Assembly (NCBI RefSeq): GCF_905220365.1
Contig: NC_061143.1
Location: forward strand, 6,820,001-6,884,000
Direction: 5' to 3'
Origin: Vanessa cardui
Taxonomy: Eukaryota; Arthropoda; Insecta; Lepidoptera; Nymphalidae
DNA: 64,000 nucleotides
Shown here: piece by piece, positions 12,267 through 24,349 of the stretch
How positions within the stretch are numbered: position 1 is the stretch's first letter
How the letters are laid out: each line of letters begins with the position of its first letter
Program-made: the position numbers and the translations under genes
The notes under the pieces: generated by a model
The model's input: the letters and a program-made list of their open reading frames with translations, nothing else
Database searches by the model: none
What the model was told of the DNA's origin: nothing

Positions 12267-12468
12267 TACATTACTCTGATCCCAATGTAAGTAGCCGAAG
12301 CACTTGTGTTATGGAAATCAGAAGTAACGACGGTACCACAAACACCCAGACCCAAGACAACATAGAAAACTAATGGTAATCTACATCGACTCGGCCGGGA
12401 ATCGAACCCGGGACCTCAGAGTGGCGTACCCATGAAAACCGGTGTACACACCACTCGATCACGGAGGA
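12267..12468 (-). mobile_element. SINE-A, 5' part, split by the mariner
   Basis: The tRNA-like head reads on the minus strand from CCTCCGTGATCGAGTGG through the B box GGTTCGATTCCC. The body then continues to the mariner TA. The 3' tail lies on the far side of the mariner at 10940-10982. The whole SINE is flanked by a 15-bp direct repeat starting AAGAATTAGAATAAT, at 10925-10939 and 12469-12483, which is its target-site duplication. Confidence 0.9.
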
Positions 12469-12483
12469 AAGAATTAGAATAAT

Positions 12484-14319
12484 TTTAATCATTCATAATC
12501 ATATGAATTATAATCCGGTAAAGTTTATAATATTATCATTGTTATTATAATAAACGCGAGTACATAGGTGAAAAAGGCAATTTTAAAAACCAATAATGTT
12601 CTCGACATTCTCACCGAAGCTTCTTCCGAGCCGTGGCTCTGCAGAACATTAACATAACTTTACTAAATGGCCAGCTACTATTATCATAATACCTTGTACG
12701 GATGCCGTACAATTTCTACTTTAAAACTCAATAGCAAGATGTTACATAAAACAATTTTACGGCAGTCTTGAATAAACTCGAAAATGTAAAATTACTTTCT
12801 TCCTGTTGTGTCCTTTGCGAAATGGAAATAGGCAACCAGCTACTGCCAGTTTTTTTATTTATTTTAGAAAGGCTTCTGATATTAATCATTGGTACTGCAA
12901 GGAATGTCTTGCAGCCTTACTCGTAATTACACTGGCTTACTCTTCACGCCGATGTAAACAATATCGAAAATGTTTATTCAATTTTTAAGTAAATCATTTA
13001 AATGACCGTTGCGAAAAGAAAATCTACCGAATACTATAAGTACTATATTGTTCTAAGATTATGGTGCTAGCATTCTTGCCACCATCACACGCGGTCAATA
13101 TTTATACTGTAACAATTTTTAATTAATATTTATATATATTTAAGCACTTAATATTATCAATTCTTATGTTAATAAAATATATGTAATTATAGATATATGT
13201 GAATGCAGCATCTTAAATCGGAAGGTTTCACTGTCCCAATTCGTTCCTCCTGGCTCCAGAAAGTATGTATTCCTCTATACTATGATTATAAAAGCTAAAG
13301 TACCTTCTATTTCTCTATTATTCTGTCTTGGCTAAACCACTAAACCAAAATCACTAACAAGTGGGCAAAGCTACGGTGAAAACCTATTCGTAATATAGAT
13401 GGTGTTATTTCAGTATTAAGTACAATACATTTCTTAAACAAAGGATTAAAAATATAATATGTAATATCACCCACATTTTGAATTACTACTTGCATGTAAA
13501 AATACATTATGCATTTTGTTCAATTTTATAATAACATATTTGCATATAAGAACGGGTTGCATAGTGAATTCGAAACTGATTTACGGGCATGCAAAATAAA
13601 TTACAAATTCTTTCTTATTAATTTTGTACTCTAGTATATATCGCAAAACATCATGTTTCTTTAATACAAATCTATTAAATTAAGATTTTCGTGCTATTTT
13701 TCTCACTCTGAAATTTATTGTTATTTGTTAAATTATAACAATTTAGTAAATTGAAATCAAGAACCGTCTTTATTTTTCTGCACATCTACGGCTAGACCTG
13801 TGCAAAATGAAGGCATAACCGTTTTACTATATGCAACTATCGTCCCTTAATTATCAGTGGGACAAAAATGGATTTACTCTATTAATATATAAGATTCTTA
13901 ACCTTATTGAAGTTTTTGCCTGTTTTGTTTTGTATATTTCAAAAAACAAATGAACTTCTAAGTAATGTCATCCGATATGTTCTACTATAACGAAGGCCTT
14001 ATCCAAATTTCATAACATTTTTAATAATACTCAGTTGTTGTAAACACAAAAGTAATAAATAAAATTTGAATTAATTTAATATATAAATAAATGTAATAAA
14101 CTGTGTGCACGATAAAGTATGAAATATATTCAGAAACGTTATTTATGAGCTGCTTGAAACAAGCGATTTAAAGATTAATCATTCTGACGCAAAAGGTCTT
14201 GAAGGGATTTGGGATATATTTTGAATCTATAATTCCGTAAATTTTCGTACTAAAATTACCTCATCACTAGTCCGTTGGGTAAATACAAATCTATTGTGTA
14301 TATTATGAATTATGATGTA
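12484..14319. other. AT-rich intergenic DNA
   Basis: Apart from the repeat at 13059 nothing is recognised. The 60-codon open frame at 12806-12988 overlaps a possible worn Lep-R piece (TAATTACACTGGCTTACTC). Confidence 0.5.
13059..13176 (+). repeat. Interspersed repeat, GCTAGCATTCTTGCC type
   Basis: GTGCTAGCATTCTTGCC and the following CGCGGTCAATATTTATAC block match the order at 20580-20700 (GGCTAGCATTCTTGCC, CCGGTCGTGATTTCTAC). Only two copies are visible here. Confidence 0.5.
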
Positions 14320-14553
14320 GGTAGGTGGATGGACGAGCGACTTTGCTACCTGATGAAAAGTGGTCAACACCACCCATAGACAATTGTGCTGTAAGAAATA
14401 TTAACCATTAATTAAATCGTTTATATATTCCAAACTTGGGAACTAAGATGAGCTTATCTAGTTAGGTATACTGGGTATCACTCGCCCTTTAGATCGGAAC
14501 ACAACAATACTGCTTTTTGACGGTAAAAAATCTGATAGTTGGGAAGTATCTAT
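14320..14553 (+). repeat. Lep-R, diverged copy
   Basis: GGATGGACGAGCGACTTTGC, CACCCATAGACAATTGTGC, TTGGGAACTAAGATG and CACAACAATACTGC follow in family order. Confidence 0.7.
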
Positions 14554-14607
14554 ACATTTTTATACATTAAAAACTAGAGTAAAACCTTCAATATGATTGG
14601 TGCATGA

Positions 14608-14770
14608 AATCGAACTGACCCAATTTCGGTCACAACGACTGGAGGATTAGCCAATTTTCCTGGCAAACATTTAAGACGAGTGTTTTCACTTTATATTTTG
14701 TTACTCTTATACTCGTAATCCGATGATCTCTCCTGAAAGAATTTAAGTCCAAAAAAACATTCTTCGAAGT
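14608..14770 (-). mobile_element. SINE-C, diverged partial copy
   Basis: It shares the CCAATTTCGGTCAC, GGATTAGCCAA and CTCGTAATCCGATG blocks with the copy at 9428-9752. Head and tail are not clear. Confidence 0.55.
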
Positions 14771-14984
14771 AACGAACCACACAGGAAAGTTTATACTTAC
14801 TTGTAATTGAAAATTTCTCAACAAAATAACGTCTAGTTTTATACCTCAAACTGATCAGATGCTGTAATACTGGACCTCGAGATCTACCTGACTGACTGCA
14901 ATACCTTACCTACCACAAGTCACAATGAATGGTAAAAGATAAAAGTTGGAAATACGGTTATATGTATATTTTTTCTTCATTATG

Positions 14985-15120
14985 GATAGATGGATGGCCA
15001 AGTAGGCCAGCGGATGGTAAGTATCCACCAATATCCATAGACATTGGTACTGTTAAAATATTAAGCATTCCACATGACCAATGTGCCATCAACTGTGGGA
15101 GCTATAATGTATACACATCA
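14985..15120 (+). repeat. Lep-R, 5' part only
   Basis: GCCAGCGGATGGTAAGTATCC, CCATAGACATTGGTACTG and CAATGTGCCATCAACTGTGG match the first half of the family. Confidence 0.65.
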
Positions 15121-15390
15121 ACACCGTCTAGGGATATTTTGTATAAAATTCTTAAACTCAAAAAATCATAGCCAATTTTAAAATCTTTTGATGAAAGACT
15201 AATTTGTAAACCTGTTATTGGACGATTCTAAATTTGAATTTGAAAAAAATTAATAAAAATAAAATATTTTCGCGACATAATGGTAGCGATGGCCGAAAGT
15301 TTCGGTTACCTACAGTCATATTGATATATATTTTTTGGTCAAATTTAAGTGTTATAACAAGTTATAGAATAATTTCTAGTTAAACCTATT

Positions 15391-16425
15391 GTGTGCATCA
15401 TACAGCGGCGCCATTTAACGAGAGATGAAAGGCTAAGGGCAGTAGGCATGCTCCAAGCTGGGGCTACTCGACGGAGTATTGCTGAGGAGATTGGAACAAG
15501 ACAAAACGTTATATCTAGGTTATGTTCACGCTACCGTGCTACTTGTGAAGTGACTGAAAGTTATCCAGGTGGGAAGCGCATAGACACTCAATGACAAGAC
15601 CGATATTTGCATATTGCCACGAAAAGAGAACTAAATGTTATAGCATTGCAATTAGTTCAGAGGCTCCAGCCAGAGGACCAGTTGATTGTGAGTAACCAAA
15701 CTGTAAGGAGAAGGCTGCATGAAGCTAACCTTCATGCTCGCAGACCGCTTCGTACTCCAGCTCTACGCCGAAGAAATCGTGGGCCACGACTAGAATGGGT
15801 TAGTGTAAATTTGCTCTCGCAAGATAACCAGTGGTCTATAGTGCTGTTTACCGATGAGTCTCGGTTCAGTTTCCATCCCGATACACGTAGAGTACGTGTT
15901 TGGTGATTCCCTGGTCATGATAGCAGTCTGCAACATCTTCAGAAAGTCCATTAATACCACGGCGGGATAATTATGTTTTTGGCGAAAATTCATTTTGGTG
16001 GAAAAACAGACCTCGTTTGGATCAGAAACACCATGGCGGCTGAAAATATCATAACGAGATGCTTGTGCCAATAATTTAGCCCCATAGACTAAAAATGGGC
16101 CAAGAATTTGCGCTCATGCACGATAACGCCCGTCCGCACACAACGAGAGTGGTGATGAGATGGTTGTAAGAACAAGACATATCGGTCTTAGGCTGGCCAG
16201 CTCAATTACCTGACATAAACCCCATACAGCAAGTGTGGGGCATACTCCAAAGAAGGGCTTTGAGAAATTTCCCCGCAAATATTGCGACGCAAGAGCAAAT
16301 TTTTTTGCATCTTGGTCGGACCTGGGACAATACACCGCAGCAAGACTTGGATAACTTAATCCAAAGTATGAAAAATTGTTGCAGGACCGTTAATAAATGT
16401 CCTGGGTGGTTTAACAGACTTCTGA
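15391..16425 (+). pseudogene. Tc1-like transposase, decayed
   Basis: A DD34E-type transposase gene broken by several stops. The N-terminal helix-turn-helix region (RHLTRDERLRAVGML...TRQNVISRL) reads from 15391 to a TGA at 15592-15594. The next part has the first catalytic Asp (LFTDESRF, codon 15853-15855) and stops at TGA 15904-15906. The second Asp is in MHDNARPH (codon 16122-16124). The third acidic residue, expected as Glu in PIEQVW, reads Gln (CAG 16227-16229). A further stop interrupts the motif 2-3 interval (about 16169). It is inactive. Inverted repeats could not be made out. Confidence 0.88.
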
Positions 16426-18322
16426 TTTTTCATATGACTGTTAAAAACAATAACTTTTCTATATTTTTCACATTTTATTGAGACAAACATTATTTGGTAA
16501 TTTTACCATTATTTTATGTTTTTACTTTATTTAAGTATAATTTTTTTTACGAAAAATAATAAGGTTTATTTTTTATTCTGGAGTATAGTCAGATAAATGG
16601 GCTTTATAAAAATATAAACATGTTGCATGTTGTCTTTAATAAATTTTGAAATAATTAAGTAAATTCAAAATATCCCTAGACAGTGTTGATGTGTGTAATA
16701 TCTCTTATTCCTGTATTGTATTGAAGATAACATAACCATATATAAACTATTTGGCTCTAAAATATCTGATGAGCGGGTGTTACGTAACCCACTACCAAGT
16801 AAGCATATTTTGTTAAAAATAATCTCTACCGGATACCGCTCATATATTTCTATATAATAAATTCCCGGGTTTTCAGGTAATTAATTACAAAGCGAGTGTC
16901 ATATCGTGATGTGAACGAACTCATTTACAAAAGCAGTATTTGAATTAGTTTCAGCAAATATAGCGAGAAGGAATTAGGTAAGGTCTGATATCAATTTACC
17001 ACAAATTTAGTTTTACTTTGAGATAATTAAATATTGTTTTATTGAAACTACAGAGACACGTTATTATTAATAATTTAAACACTTTAAAATATTTTATGCT
17101 TTAAATGTATTTTTTCATCAGTCTCGATGTAGATGGTGGTATGAACTGGACTACATCGAGAAGGATTAGTTCAGTTATTAGAAATGTGGGAAATAGTAGC
17201 AGATATCTTTTGTGAGCTGTGGATCACCAGTATACAGAGTAATACATAAAAAAATACAGAAATATGACGTCACGTACATGTACAAAATAACAGATTTTGA
17301 AACGGTCTGGCCATAAAATTCAGACACATAAAAATAACATAGTTCAAATTTTAAATAGTGAGCTTTGACATCACCACGAACAGCATAGCACGTCTGTTGA
17401 AAAATAGTAATATATTTAAAAAAAAAATATTGAAATTTGATAAAAATAAAGATCTCAATTATAATATCTATTTCATAAGACAGATAATAAACGAAGTTTT
17501 GTATTTGTTATTATTTCCTTGTACATTTGTATTTAATTTAAAAAAAAAACAGTTACCCTATAATTTTTTCGAATCTGGAACAAGAAATGCCTCGCGGTCT
17601 GCGACGAGCCTGCGTTTAATTTTCAACATTTTTGCCCTAAATAGCGCGATAGTCGTGCAAATAAAAAACAAAGCATATCACTTACGAGTACATACGTCAA
17701 AAATGTTTTTGAGCTTTGAATTCAGAGAATTAATAAATTTTGTGATGAATATTTTTTTGAACCCAAATTTAAATTTCATTTCAGACTAACGATACTACGT
17801 ATATAGTGTGTTTTATGTGAAGTTATTCCGATATCCTATATTTTTTATATTCAAGTTATACAAGACAGAAAGAAGAAGATCCCAGAGAATGCATAATATG
17901 ATACGGACAGACGAATTCTTTTAATTTTCATATATACCTACTGGGGTTAATGGTCTAAAATGTGTTTTCTAAATGCCACATAAAAGACCTTCCGAACTGC
18001 TAAACCTAACTAACTACAAAAACACCATTATTTGAAATCCATAAAAGTAAAGAATAATGATGAACTTAACTTAACCAAAAAAAATTACATCTCACTTATT
18101 TACAAATATAAAGTTTTAAAACATTAAAGCTGATTTATCGTAGAAGTAGAACTCTTTTAATTAAGTGCAGGATCATTACTAACTGCCATGATGTTAAATC
18201 ACTCTTGTCCATTCTAGAACAATATGAAGCTGCCGGTAAATATTTCGGGCTTAAGTGATTATAGATGATTCTCATTTAGTGTTGTATAACAGAAATATAG
18301 TTTATATTAAATCATTTTCAGT
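16426..18322. other. AT-rich intergenic DNA
   Basis: Holds the stem-loop at 17122-17161. The longest open frame (17358-17789) is rich in Asn, Lys, Ile and Phe with no motif, as expected from AT-rich random sequence. Confidence 0.5.
17122..17161. repeat. Perfect 11-bp stem-loop
   Basis: TCTCGATGTAG (17122-17132) and CTACATCGAGA (17151-17161) pair perfectly across an 18-base loop. No neighbouring gene explains it. Confidence 0.7.
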
Positions 18323-18567
18323 AACAGTCTGTAAATTTGCCACTGGTGAAATAAATAAAAAGGCCGCCTCTCCCTTTGAGGAAAAGATTAGGAGCATTTA
18401 CCACCACCCTGCTCCAATTCAGGTTGGAGGATTCACATGATCTCGAGCACGAGATGAATTATAAACACGAGTTAAGCACATGAAAATTCAGTCGTGCTTG
18501 TCTGGGCTTGAACCCGCAATCATTGGTTGAGATGCACGCGTTCTTACCACTGGAACATCTCGGCCTA
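18323..18567 (-). mobile_element. SINE-B, internally deleted copy
   Basis: The head (GGTTCAAGCCC) and the 3' part are present. The middle section with the TGTGTATTCCACC and CTGCCACATG blocks is shortened. The 3' end has the usual CAGACTG. Confidence 0.8.
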
Positions 18568-20131
18568 TTAAATCACATTCGATTATCAAATGTAAATTAA
18601 AAACATATTGAATTTAGTATATCATAGCTTATGAAATTGATAACTTCTAAAATATGAGTAAGTTGCAAAGTTGTTTCCATGCTGAAAGTGACTTGGTTGG
18701 TTGTTATTCTTTAGCTAAACACCTATACATATTATTGTTGTGTTCCGCTAAGTAACACAAAGTAAAGTAAGTAAAGGATAAACGAGTCGATGTTATTAGA
18801 GGCAAGGGACAAATCTTCTTAGTTCCTAAGTTTGATGGTCATGTAAGAAATTATTATGGTGTTAAATGGTCACAACTAACCATCAAGAGGATTTACCGGT
18901 CTGCCTTTCATTGTAAATAAAAATACTAGTGCCTTCTAAAATTTTCACAAACAAGAAGTAACATAAAGAAAGATTATATTACATTATTCTTGGGAATAGT
19001 CGACCCGCGAACTATTTCCCACTTCCACGACATTATGGCTCATAAATTGCACAGCGAACTGTCGCAAATGTGCGTAATATCTTAATTTTCCAAAAAATAC
19101 GGATCCTCGAACGTTTTGTTTTGTTAAAAAATGGACCATTTCTTTTATGTGCTTTCATAAGTTTCGAAGGTCGTAACGTTTCTTATAAAATATAACCATA
19201 TTAATATTTAAGGTCCATAAATATGTTTCGAAGGAAAAATATTTCGAGGTTTGTGTTGTTTTTTATTGCTGATATTACTTATACTTTTCTTCGTTACATT
19301 TACGAATGAACCGTGTGCATAGAACAGATATTTAATCAGAAAAATATATTGTCATTCATATTATACTAATATACAAACATTACTGTTTGTTTTTTTTTTT
19401 TTGAATGTGAAAGTAATCATCATCATAATCATAACATAGCAAAAAACTAAGTCGCTTACCGATATCTGATCCCATGTACTCGTATGCTTAGTTCTTTAAA
19501 ATTACGCAACTGATTTTAATGCGGTTTTCTTAATAGTTAAAATTGATTCGAGCCGAAGGTTTTTGTACATAATACATGGATAATATAGTAGAGAAACTTA
19601 TAATATTATTTTCTAAAGTGATGGGGTAAAAAATAATTGTAGTACATTTAGTATTAATTTTGATGCTGGTGAATAATATGGTAACAATAAAAATCAGATC
19701 CTACGCGACAAATTAAAAAAAACCTTGATCTACTTCAATTATTAGAAAATATATAAAATATACACAAAATCTGTGTCAGAACATTAAGAACACTAAGAAC
19801 TACAGAAAAACACCTGTAATGTTTAACAGAGGTTATCGTTGGGCATCTTGTTACGTTTAGTTTAACACAAGATTTTATGTAGGCATTCCATTTGTAGTTA
19901 GTCCGTTATTTATGAGGTTGATTCACTTCCTCTTACCTACAAACGTTTAATGTTAGCTGCAAAAGATAAGGTTTTGGGATAAGTCGTGACTATACATACA
20001 GGCTCGTAGGTAACAGGGACAGATAAGGGAATTGAGAAATGTCAGTCACCTTACTATTGATGTTGGTTTTGGCCTCGTCTCACATCGAGGAATATTAAAA
20101 GACGGAGCTGGCGTGAAGATGGAAAGAAACC
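18568..20131. other. AT-rich intergenic DNA
   Basis: Nothing recognisable on either strand. Confidence 0.55.
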
Positions 20132-20141
20132 AACGAAGATA

Positions 20142-20445
20142 AACAACAACAACAACAACAACAGTCTGTAAATTCTCACTGCTGAGTTAAAGGCCTCCTC
20201 TCCCTTTTGAGGAGAAGGTTTGGAACATATTCCACCACGCTGTTCCAATGCGGGTTGGTGGAATACACATGTGGCAGAATTTCTATGAAATTTGTCACAT
20301 GCAGGTTTCCTCACGATCTTTTCCTTCACCGCTGAGTACGAGATGAATTATAAAGACAAATTAAGCACATGAATCAGCGTTGCTTGCCTGGGTTTGAACC
20401 CGCAATCATCGGTTAAGTTCTAAACACTGGGCCATCTCGACTCAT
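20142..20445 (-). mobile_element. SINE-B, complete copy with target-site duplication
   Basis: A full-length copy with a (GTT)n tail. It is flanked by a 10-bp direct repeat AACGAAGATA at 20132-20141 and 20446-20455. Confidence 0.9.
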
Positions 20446-20579
20446 AACGAAGATATACGTTCGTCTCTAATTCCAAATTATATTTTTGTGCTGCTTGCAG
20501 AAATGCTTGTTATTAACATTATTGTTAAAAGACTGGACAATTTTTCGCAAAGAAAATCTTAATTGCGATTCAACGGTGT

Positions 20580-20700
20580 AATGCGGCTAGCATTCTTGCC
20601 TGCATTCCATCCGGTCGTGATTTCTACGAGTGCAGTAGCAATTTTTAAATTTACTTTTGTACATAGTTACTACAAACAATGTAAATAAATATTTTTAAAT
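20580..20700 (+). repeat. Interspersed repeat, GCTAGCATTCTTGCC type
   Basis: Second copy of the repeat at 13059-13176, less diverged in its first 40 bases; it ends in ATGTAAATAAATATTTT. Confidence 0.5.
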
Positions 20701-21189
20701 CTTATTGCGACTAACACAGTCATTTGCAAGAAACTTAGGACTTTGTGTAACTCCCAGTTTAAATTTTAAATTAAATACATAGTAGGTACATGTAACCTGT
20801 TTTTATTTTTATGAGTATATCTGATATAAAGATATCATACTGCTAGCTCATCTGCGCAAAAGTTGCTACAAAAGTTGTGATATTTCTATTTTACGATGTC
20901 TCGATGGGAATGCGAAAACATGTAAACTGAATGGCAAAATCCTATAAATGTTTACGACATTCAGTAGTATATTTTACTTAATATGAGACTACTTTATTGA
21001 AATCAACATAAAATATCAATTTGAAGAAGTCGAGACGACATTAAATTTTCAAAAAGCAAACTTGACGTATCATCTGATCACAAGACCTTGGGATATACAG
21101 TCTTAATTAGACACTAGAGCTAAACCGAAAAGGCAGTCACATAAAACTTACTTTTAAAAAGACTGGTATAAATAAAATAACAGTTAATA

Positions 21190-21410
21190 CCTGCACGTCC
21201 TACTGCTGGGTTTCGTAAGTGCCTCAAACCAAATTACGGCTTATTCCATGTTCTGAAGCTGTTTTAAGGAGTTTTGGATACAAATGAGAAAGATTTTATT
21301 TGACACGTGCCGGTTTTCTCACAGTGTTTGTCTTGAGCGTTGACACGTTATAAATTATAAACTCAAATTAAGTCAGGCCTTGAGTCCGCAATCAATTTAT
21401 GTACGCATAC
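21190..21410 (-). mobile_element. SINE-B, old diverged copy
   Basis: Family landmarks are still seen in order on the minus strand (GACTCAAGGC near the head, AATTTATAATTTATAACG, GGAATAAGCC, CAGCAGTAGGACGTGCAGG), with many substitutions. Confidence 0.6.
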
Positions 21411-21807
21411 GAAAGTGTATTTATCATTATTTACGAGCAATATTACATAAATGAAACAGGAGATTGGAAAAGTTTCTATCACCATTATTCCAAGAAAGTA
21501 AAGTATATCAAAGTTTCCTATAAGTTCTAGTTCACATAAATTATTACAAGCTAAATGACCTTTAATCTTTTTTTTAAGTACGATAAGAAAAATCCTTTCT
21601 TTTTCTGAACTAATTTCGAATGCTGTAAAAGTTTTGTTTCAAAGGTTCTTACGAGTACCTAGAGGACAAAAGTTTTATTGAAATAATCAATTATACATGT
21701 AATATACTTTCAGTGTAAGAATAATGCTACAAACTTGTTAATTAAATCCTCCCTGTGTAAATAAGGCGTGATTTATTTGCACTGAGCACGAAACTCAAAA
21801 ATTACTA

Positions 21808-21960
21808 ACAATTCAAATTCAAACGCGTTTATTCAACATAGAAGTTTTACTTACAGCATATAAGTTACTTTCTTATTGATTGGCAAAATTCTACCACCGA
21901 TTCAAGTATAGAAACACATCTGAGGCCAGAAAAGAAATGACGGGAAGAAACAGAGGGGTT
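21808..21960 (-). mobile_element. LINE/SINE 3' tail repeat, minus orientation
   Basis: It starts TTCAAATTCAAACGCG, then TTTATTCAACATAGAAG, CTTATTGATTGGCAAAATTC and CTACCACCGATTC. These blocks are the reverse of the copy at 53190-53312. The apparent open frame here comes from the repeat and is not a gene. Confidence 0.65.
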
Positions 21961-22283
21961 TGTTTTTGGCTTGTCAGATATTTGTGTCAACAATTAAGAA
22001 ATGGTTTCTTTTTAAGGGGCTTGGAAGCGATCGTTTTATACCCGAGGCGATCTATTATCTTTTTATCTCAAAATCAAAATAGGCTTTTACAAATACTTTT
22101 GAATCGAATATTAAAATTGAATAAAACAATCTTTAGATCACTAACGTTATTTAAGAGTTTTTTTTAAAATCATAGGCCGCAATGATGTATTTTTTTTTAA
22201 ACATATTATGTGGCAATTTGCTGATTATTTGCAAATGTCTTAGGCGGCGAAAGTGAGCCCTCTTTTTCGTCACCCAGACTTCA

Positions 22284-22506
22284 TCATCATCATCAACAGC
22301 CTATTTTTGTCCACTGTTGGACATAGGCCTCTCCCAGTGCACGCCACTGTGGTCTTTCTCCGGCTACTCGCATCCAGCTCCTGCCTGCCGCCTTGCGTAT
22401 ATCGTCACTCCACCGTGCCTGAGGACGTCCTACACTACGTTTGCCGAGACGCGACTTACTTACGTTTTTACGTTTTTACGTTTTTACGTTTTTTACGACT
22501 TACGTT
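22284..22506 (+). mobile_element. Interspersed repeat (CATCATCATCAACAGCC type) with target-site duplication
   Basis: This GC-rich repeat begins with ATC repeats and AACAGCCTATTTTTGTCCAC. It then runs through GGACATAGGCCTCTCCC, CGCATCCAGCTCCTGCC and GTGCCTGAGGACGTCC, and ends in a short ACGTTTTT tandem repeat (22460-22500). The 13-bp sequence GTCACCCAGACTT flanks it at 22271-22283 and 22509-22521 (about), the mark of retroposition. This repeat is widespread in Lepidoptera. Confidence 0.8.
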
Positions 22507-22507
22507 T

Positions 22508-22670
22508 GTCACCCAGACTTACTTGGAAGGAAATCAAACACATACGGAAAGTACTTTCACGAAGGATGGAAGAGTGGCTTTACGTGCTGTCCGAGGCACG
22601 GAATATGAACACTGGCTACTTCCACAAACTTTTTATCAATCCGACCCGGCGTTTGAACCTTCAGTAGTTT
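22508..22670 (-). mobile_element. SINE-C partial copy carrying a later insertion
   Basis: It holds the GGCTTTACGTGCTGTCCG, GGCACGGAATATG and CCGACCCGGCGTTTGAACC blocks; the last is the B-box region of the tRNA-like head, read in reverse. A second repeat (22284-22506) has inserted beside or into it. Confidence 0.6.
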
Positions 22671-23587
22671 TATAATCTATCCATCATACAATAAAATCAT
22701 ACCATCAAGGCAGTTATAAAAGAATTTACTGAAAATATGAAACAAATATTTCAGCTGTTAGTCTGAATATTGAATTTCCAAATCTTCAGCTTACCGTTAT
22801 CCGATATGAAAAGGGACCAAATTATAATATTTTGTGATTCAAATATTTATTAATGAAACAACACGATATATTTTGTATACTTCTCAAATTATTCTGACTT
22901 TATCAGGCCATTAATTATTCTTAGACCCTATTAACAGTTTAACATGTATAAAAGTAAAAAAAAAGTAAGTTAGTCAATAACCTATAAAAGGCTTCCTTTG
23001 CTTTTAGGGGACGCTTTGGTCCTAATTCCACTACGTTGCTCTTGCATGAGTTGGTGAATATACGATATGGAAGATTTTCTTCCCATCCAAAAATAATTTC
23101 TCGCGATTTTATATGAAAATTTAGTGGTTTTCAACTCTCTGCCTTTGAACTCTCATGCTTTGGTTAAAGCTCTTGTGAAGTGTGTGTGGCATTAAAACAA
23201 TAGAAAACCATTATTAAAAGTAGCAAATTAATGTAATCTCAATAAATCTATGAAAACTGTTTCGTAGAAAGCCGTCAGTCTTTCAGGCGCCCCGTTGTAT
23301 CGATTTTGATCATTGCCAACCGCTTGTCTTTGAAATTGTGCATAAAAATTTTGCAGAAGTTTCAATGATTCTATTTCAAATGATAAATTCCTTTCAATTT
23401 GTATACAATTTAAGCGAATAACAGAATCATAAACAATATCAGTTTTATTGTGTTGTTTATAAGAACTAAATTTTATGTGGGAAATATTTCATCATTTCCA
23501 ACTTTCTATATTACACTTATTCTTAATACCAAAATGAAGACAATTACATACAATTTTTATTCTTATATTTATATTATATTATTTATT
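22671..23587. other. AT-rich intergenic DNA
   Basis: A very worn SINE-B-like section may lie at 22983-23165 (AGGCTTCCTTTGC, AATTCCACTACG); otherwise nothing. Confidence 0.4.
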
Positions 23588-23826
23588 GACCTCCGTGGTC
23601 GAGTGGTGTGTACATCGGTTTTCATGGATACGCCACTCCGAGGTCCCGGGTTCGATTCCCAGCCGAGTCAATGTAGATTATAATTAGTTTTTCTATGTTG
23701 TCTTAGGTCTGGTTCTTTGAGGTACCTTCGTTACTTCTGATTTTCCATAACACAAGTGCTTTAGCTACTTACATTGGGATTAGAGTAATGTATGTGATGT
23801 TGTCTCATATTTATTTATTTATTATA
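23588..23826 (+). mobile_element. SINE-A, complete copy with tRNA-derived head
   Basis: The head starts GACCTCCGTGGTCGAGTGG and has the polymerase III B box GGTTCGATTCCC. A shared body follows, ending GTAATGTATGTGATGTTG and then a TTTA-rich tail. The copies at 12468-10940 and 41012-41239 show the same order, which defines the family. Confidence 0.88.
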
Positions 23827-24051
23827 TAAAACATATAACATAGACACGCTTACCGTGCCTATATCGTTTTTAATAAAATTTTAAACGATCAATTTAACAT
23901 GTCGCGCTATAAACTGAAAGTTTAACGGTATATAAATTGACATAAATGGTGGAAATTTTATTAATAGTGTAAAAATATAACCTCCACTTCAATTATATTA
24001 TAATTCATGTGAAAAGGATTACAAAAAATGTGGTTACTAGATTATAAAATG

Positions 24052-24349
24052 AGCCGAGATATCCCAGTGGTTAGAACACGTGCAGCTTAACCGATGATTT
24101 CGGGTTCAAACCCTGCATGCACCACTTTATATGTATCTGTGCTTAATTTGTGTTTATAATTCATCTCGTGCTCGGCGGTGAAGGAAAACAACGTGAGGAA
24201 ACCTGCATGTGTCTAATTTCATTGAAATTCTGCCACTTGTGCATTCCACCAACCCGCATTGGACAGCGTGATGGAATATGTTCCAAGCCGTTTCCTTAAT
24301 GGGAGAGGAGGCCATTAGCCCAGCCATGGGATCTTTACAAGCTGTTAAT
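24052..24349 (+). mobile_element. SINE-B, complete copy, plus strand
   Basis: Starts GAGCCGAGATATCCCAGTGG and has the B-box-like GGGTTCAAACCC. It runs through CATCTCGTGCTCGGCGGTG and ends near ACAAGCTGTT. I could not see a clear target duplication. Confidence 0.87.

Noticed and set aside
17358..17789. 143-codon open frame, the longest unassigned one on the plus strand.
   Set aside because: Composition is dominated by Asn, Lys, Ile and Phe, with no domain, no splice context and poly-A-derived lysine runs.
20146..20162. AAC tandem repeat as a stand-alone microsatellite.
   Set aside because: It is the reversed GTT tail of the SINE-B copy at 20142-20445.
21880..22167. 95-codon frame with basic residues.
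   Set aside because: Its first third lies in an interspersed LINE/SINE tail also seen inverted at 53190-53312; the rest is AT-rich and has no motif.
22253..22675. Overlapping open frames of 116 and 140 codons in GC-rich DNA, at first taken for an exon.
   Set aside because: Blocks of two lepidopteran repeat families are recognised across it, and the flanking 13-bp duplication shows a retroposed insert. All three frames are open only because the repeat is GC-rich.
23588..23672. tRNA-like sequence with a good B box.
   Set aside because: Recurs at 12468 and 41012 with the same long body and tail, so it is SINE-A.
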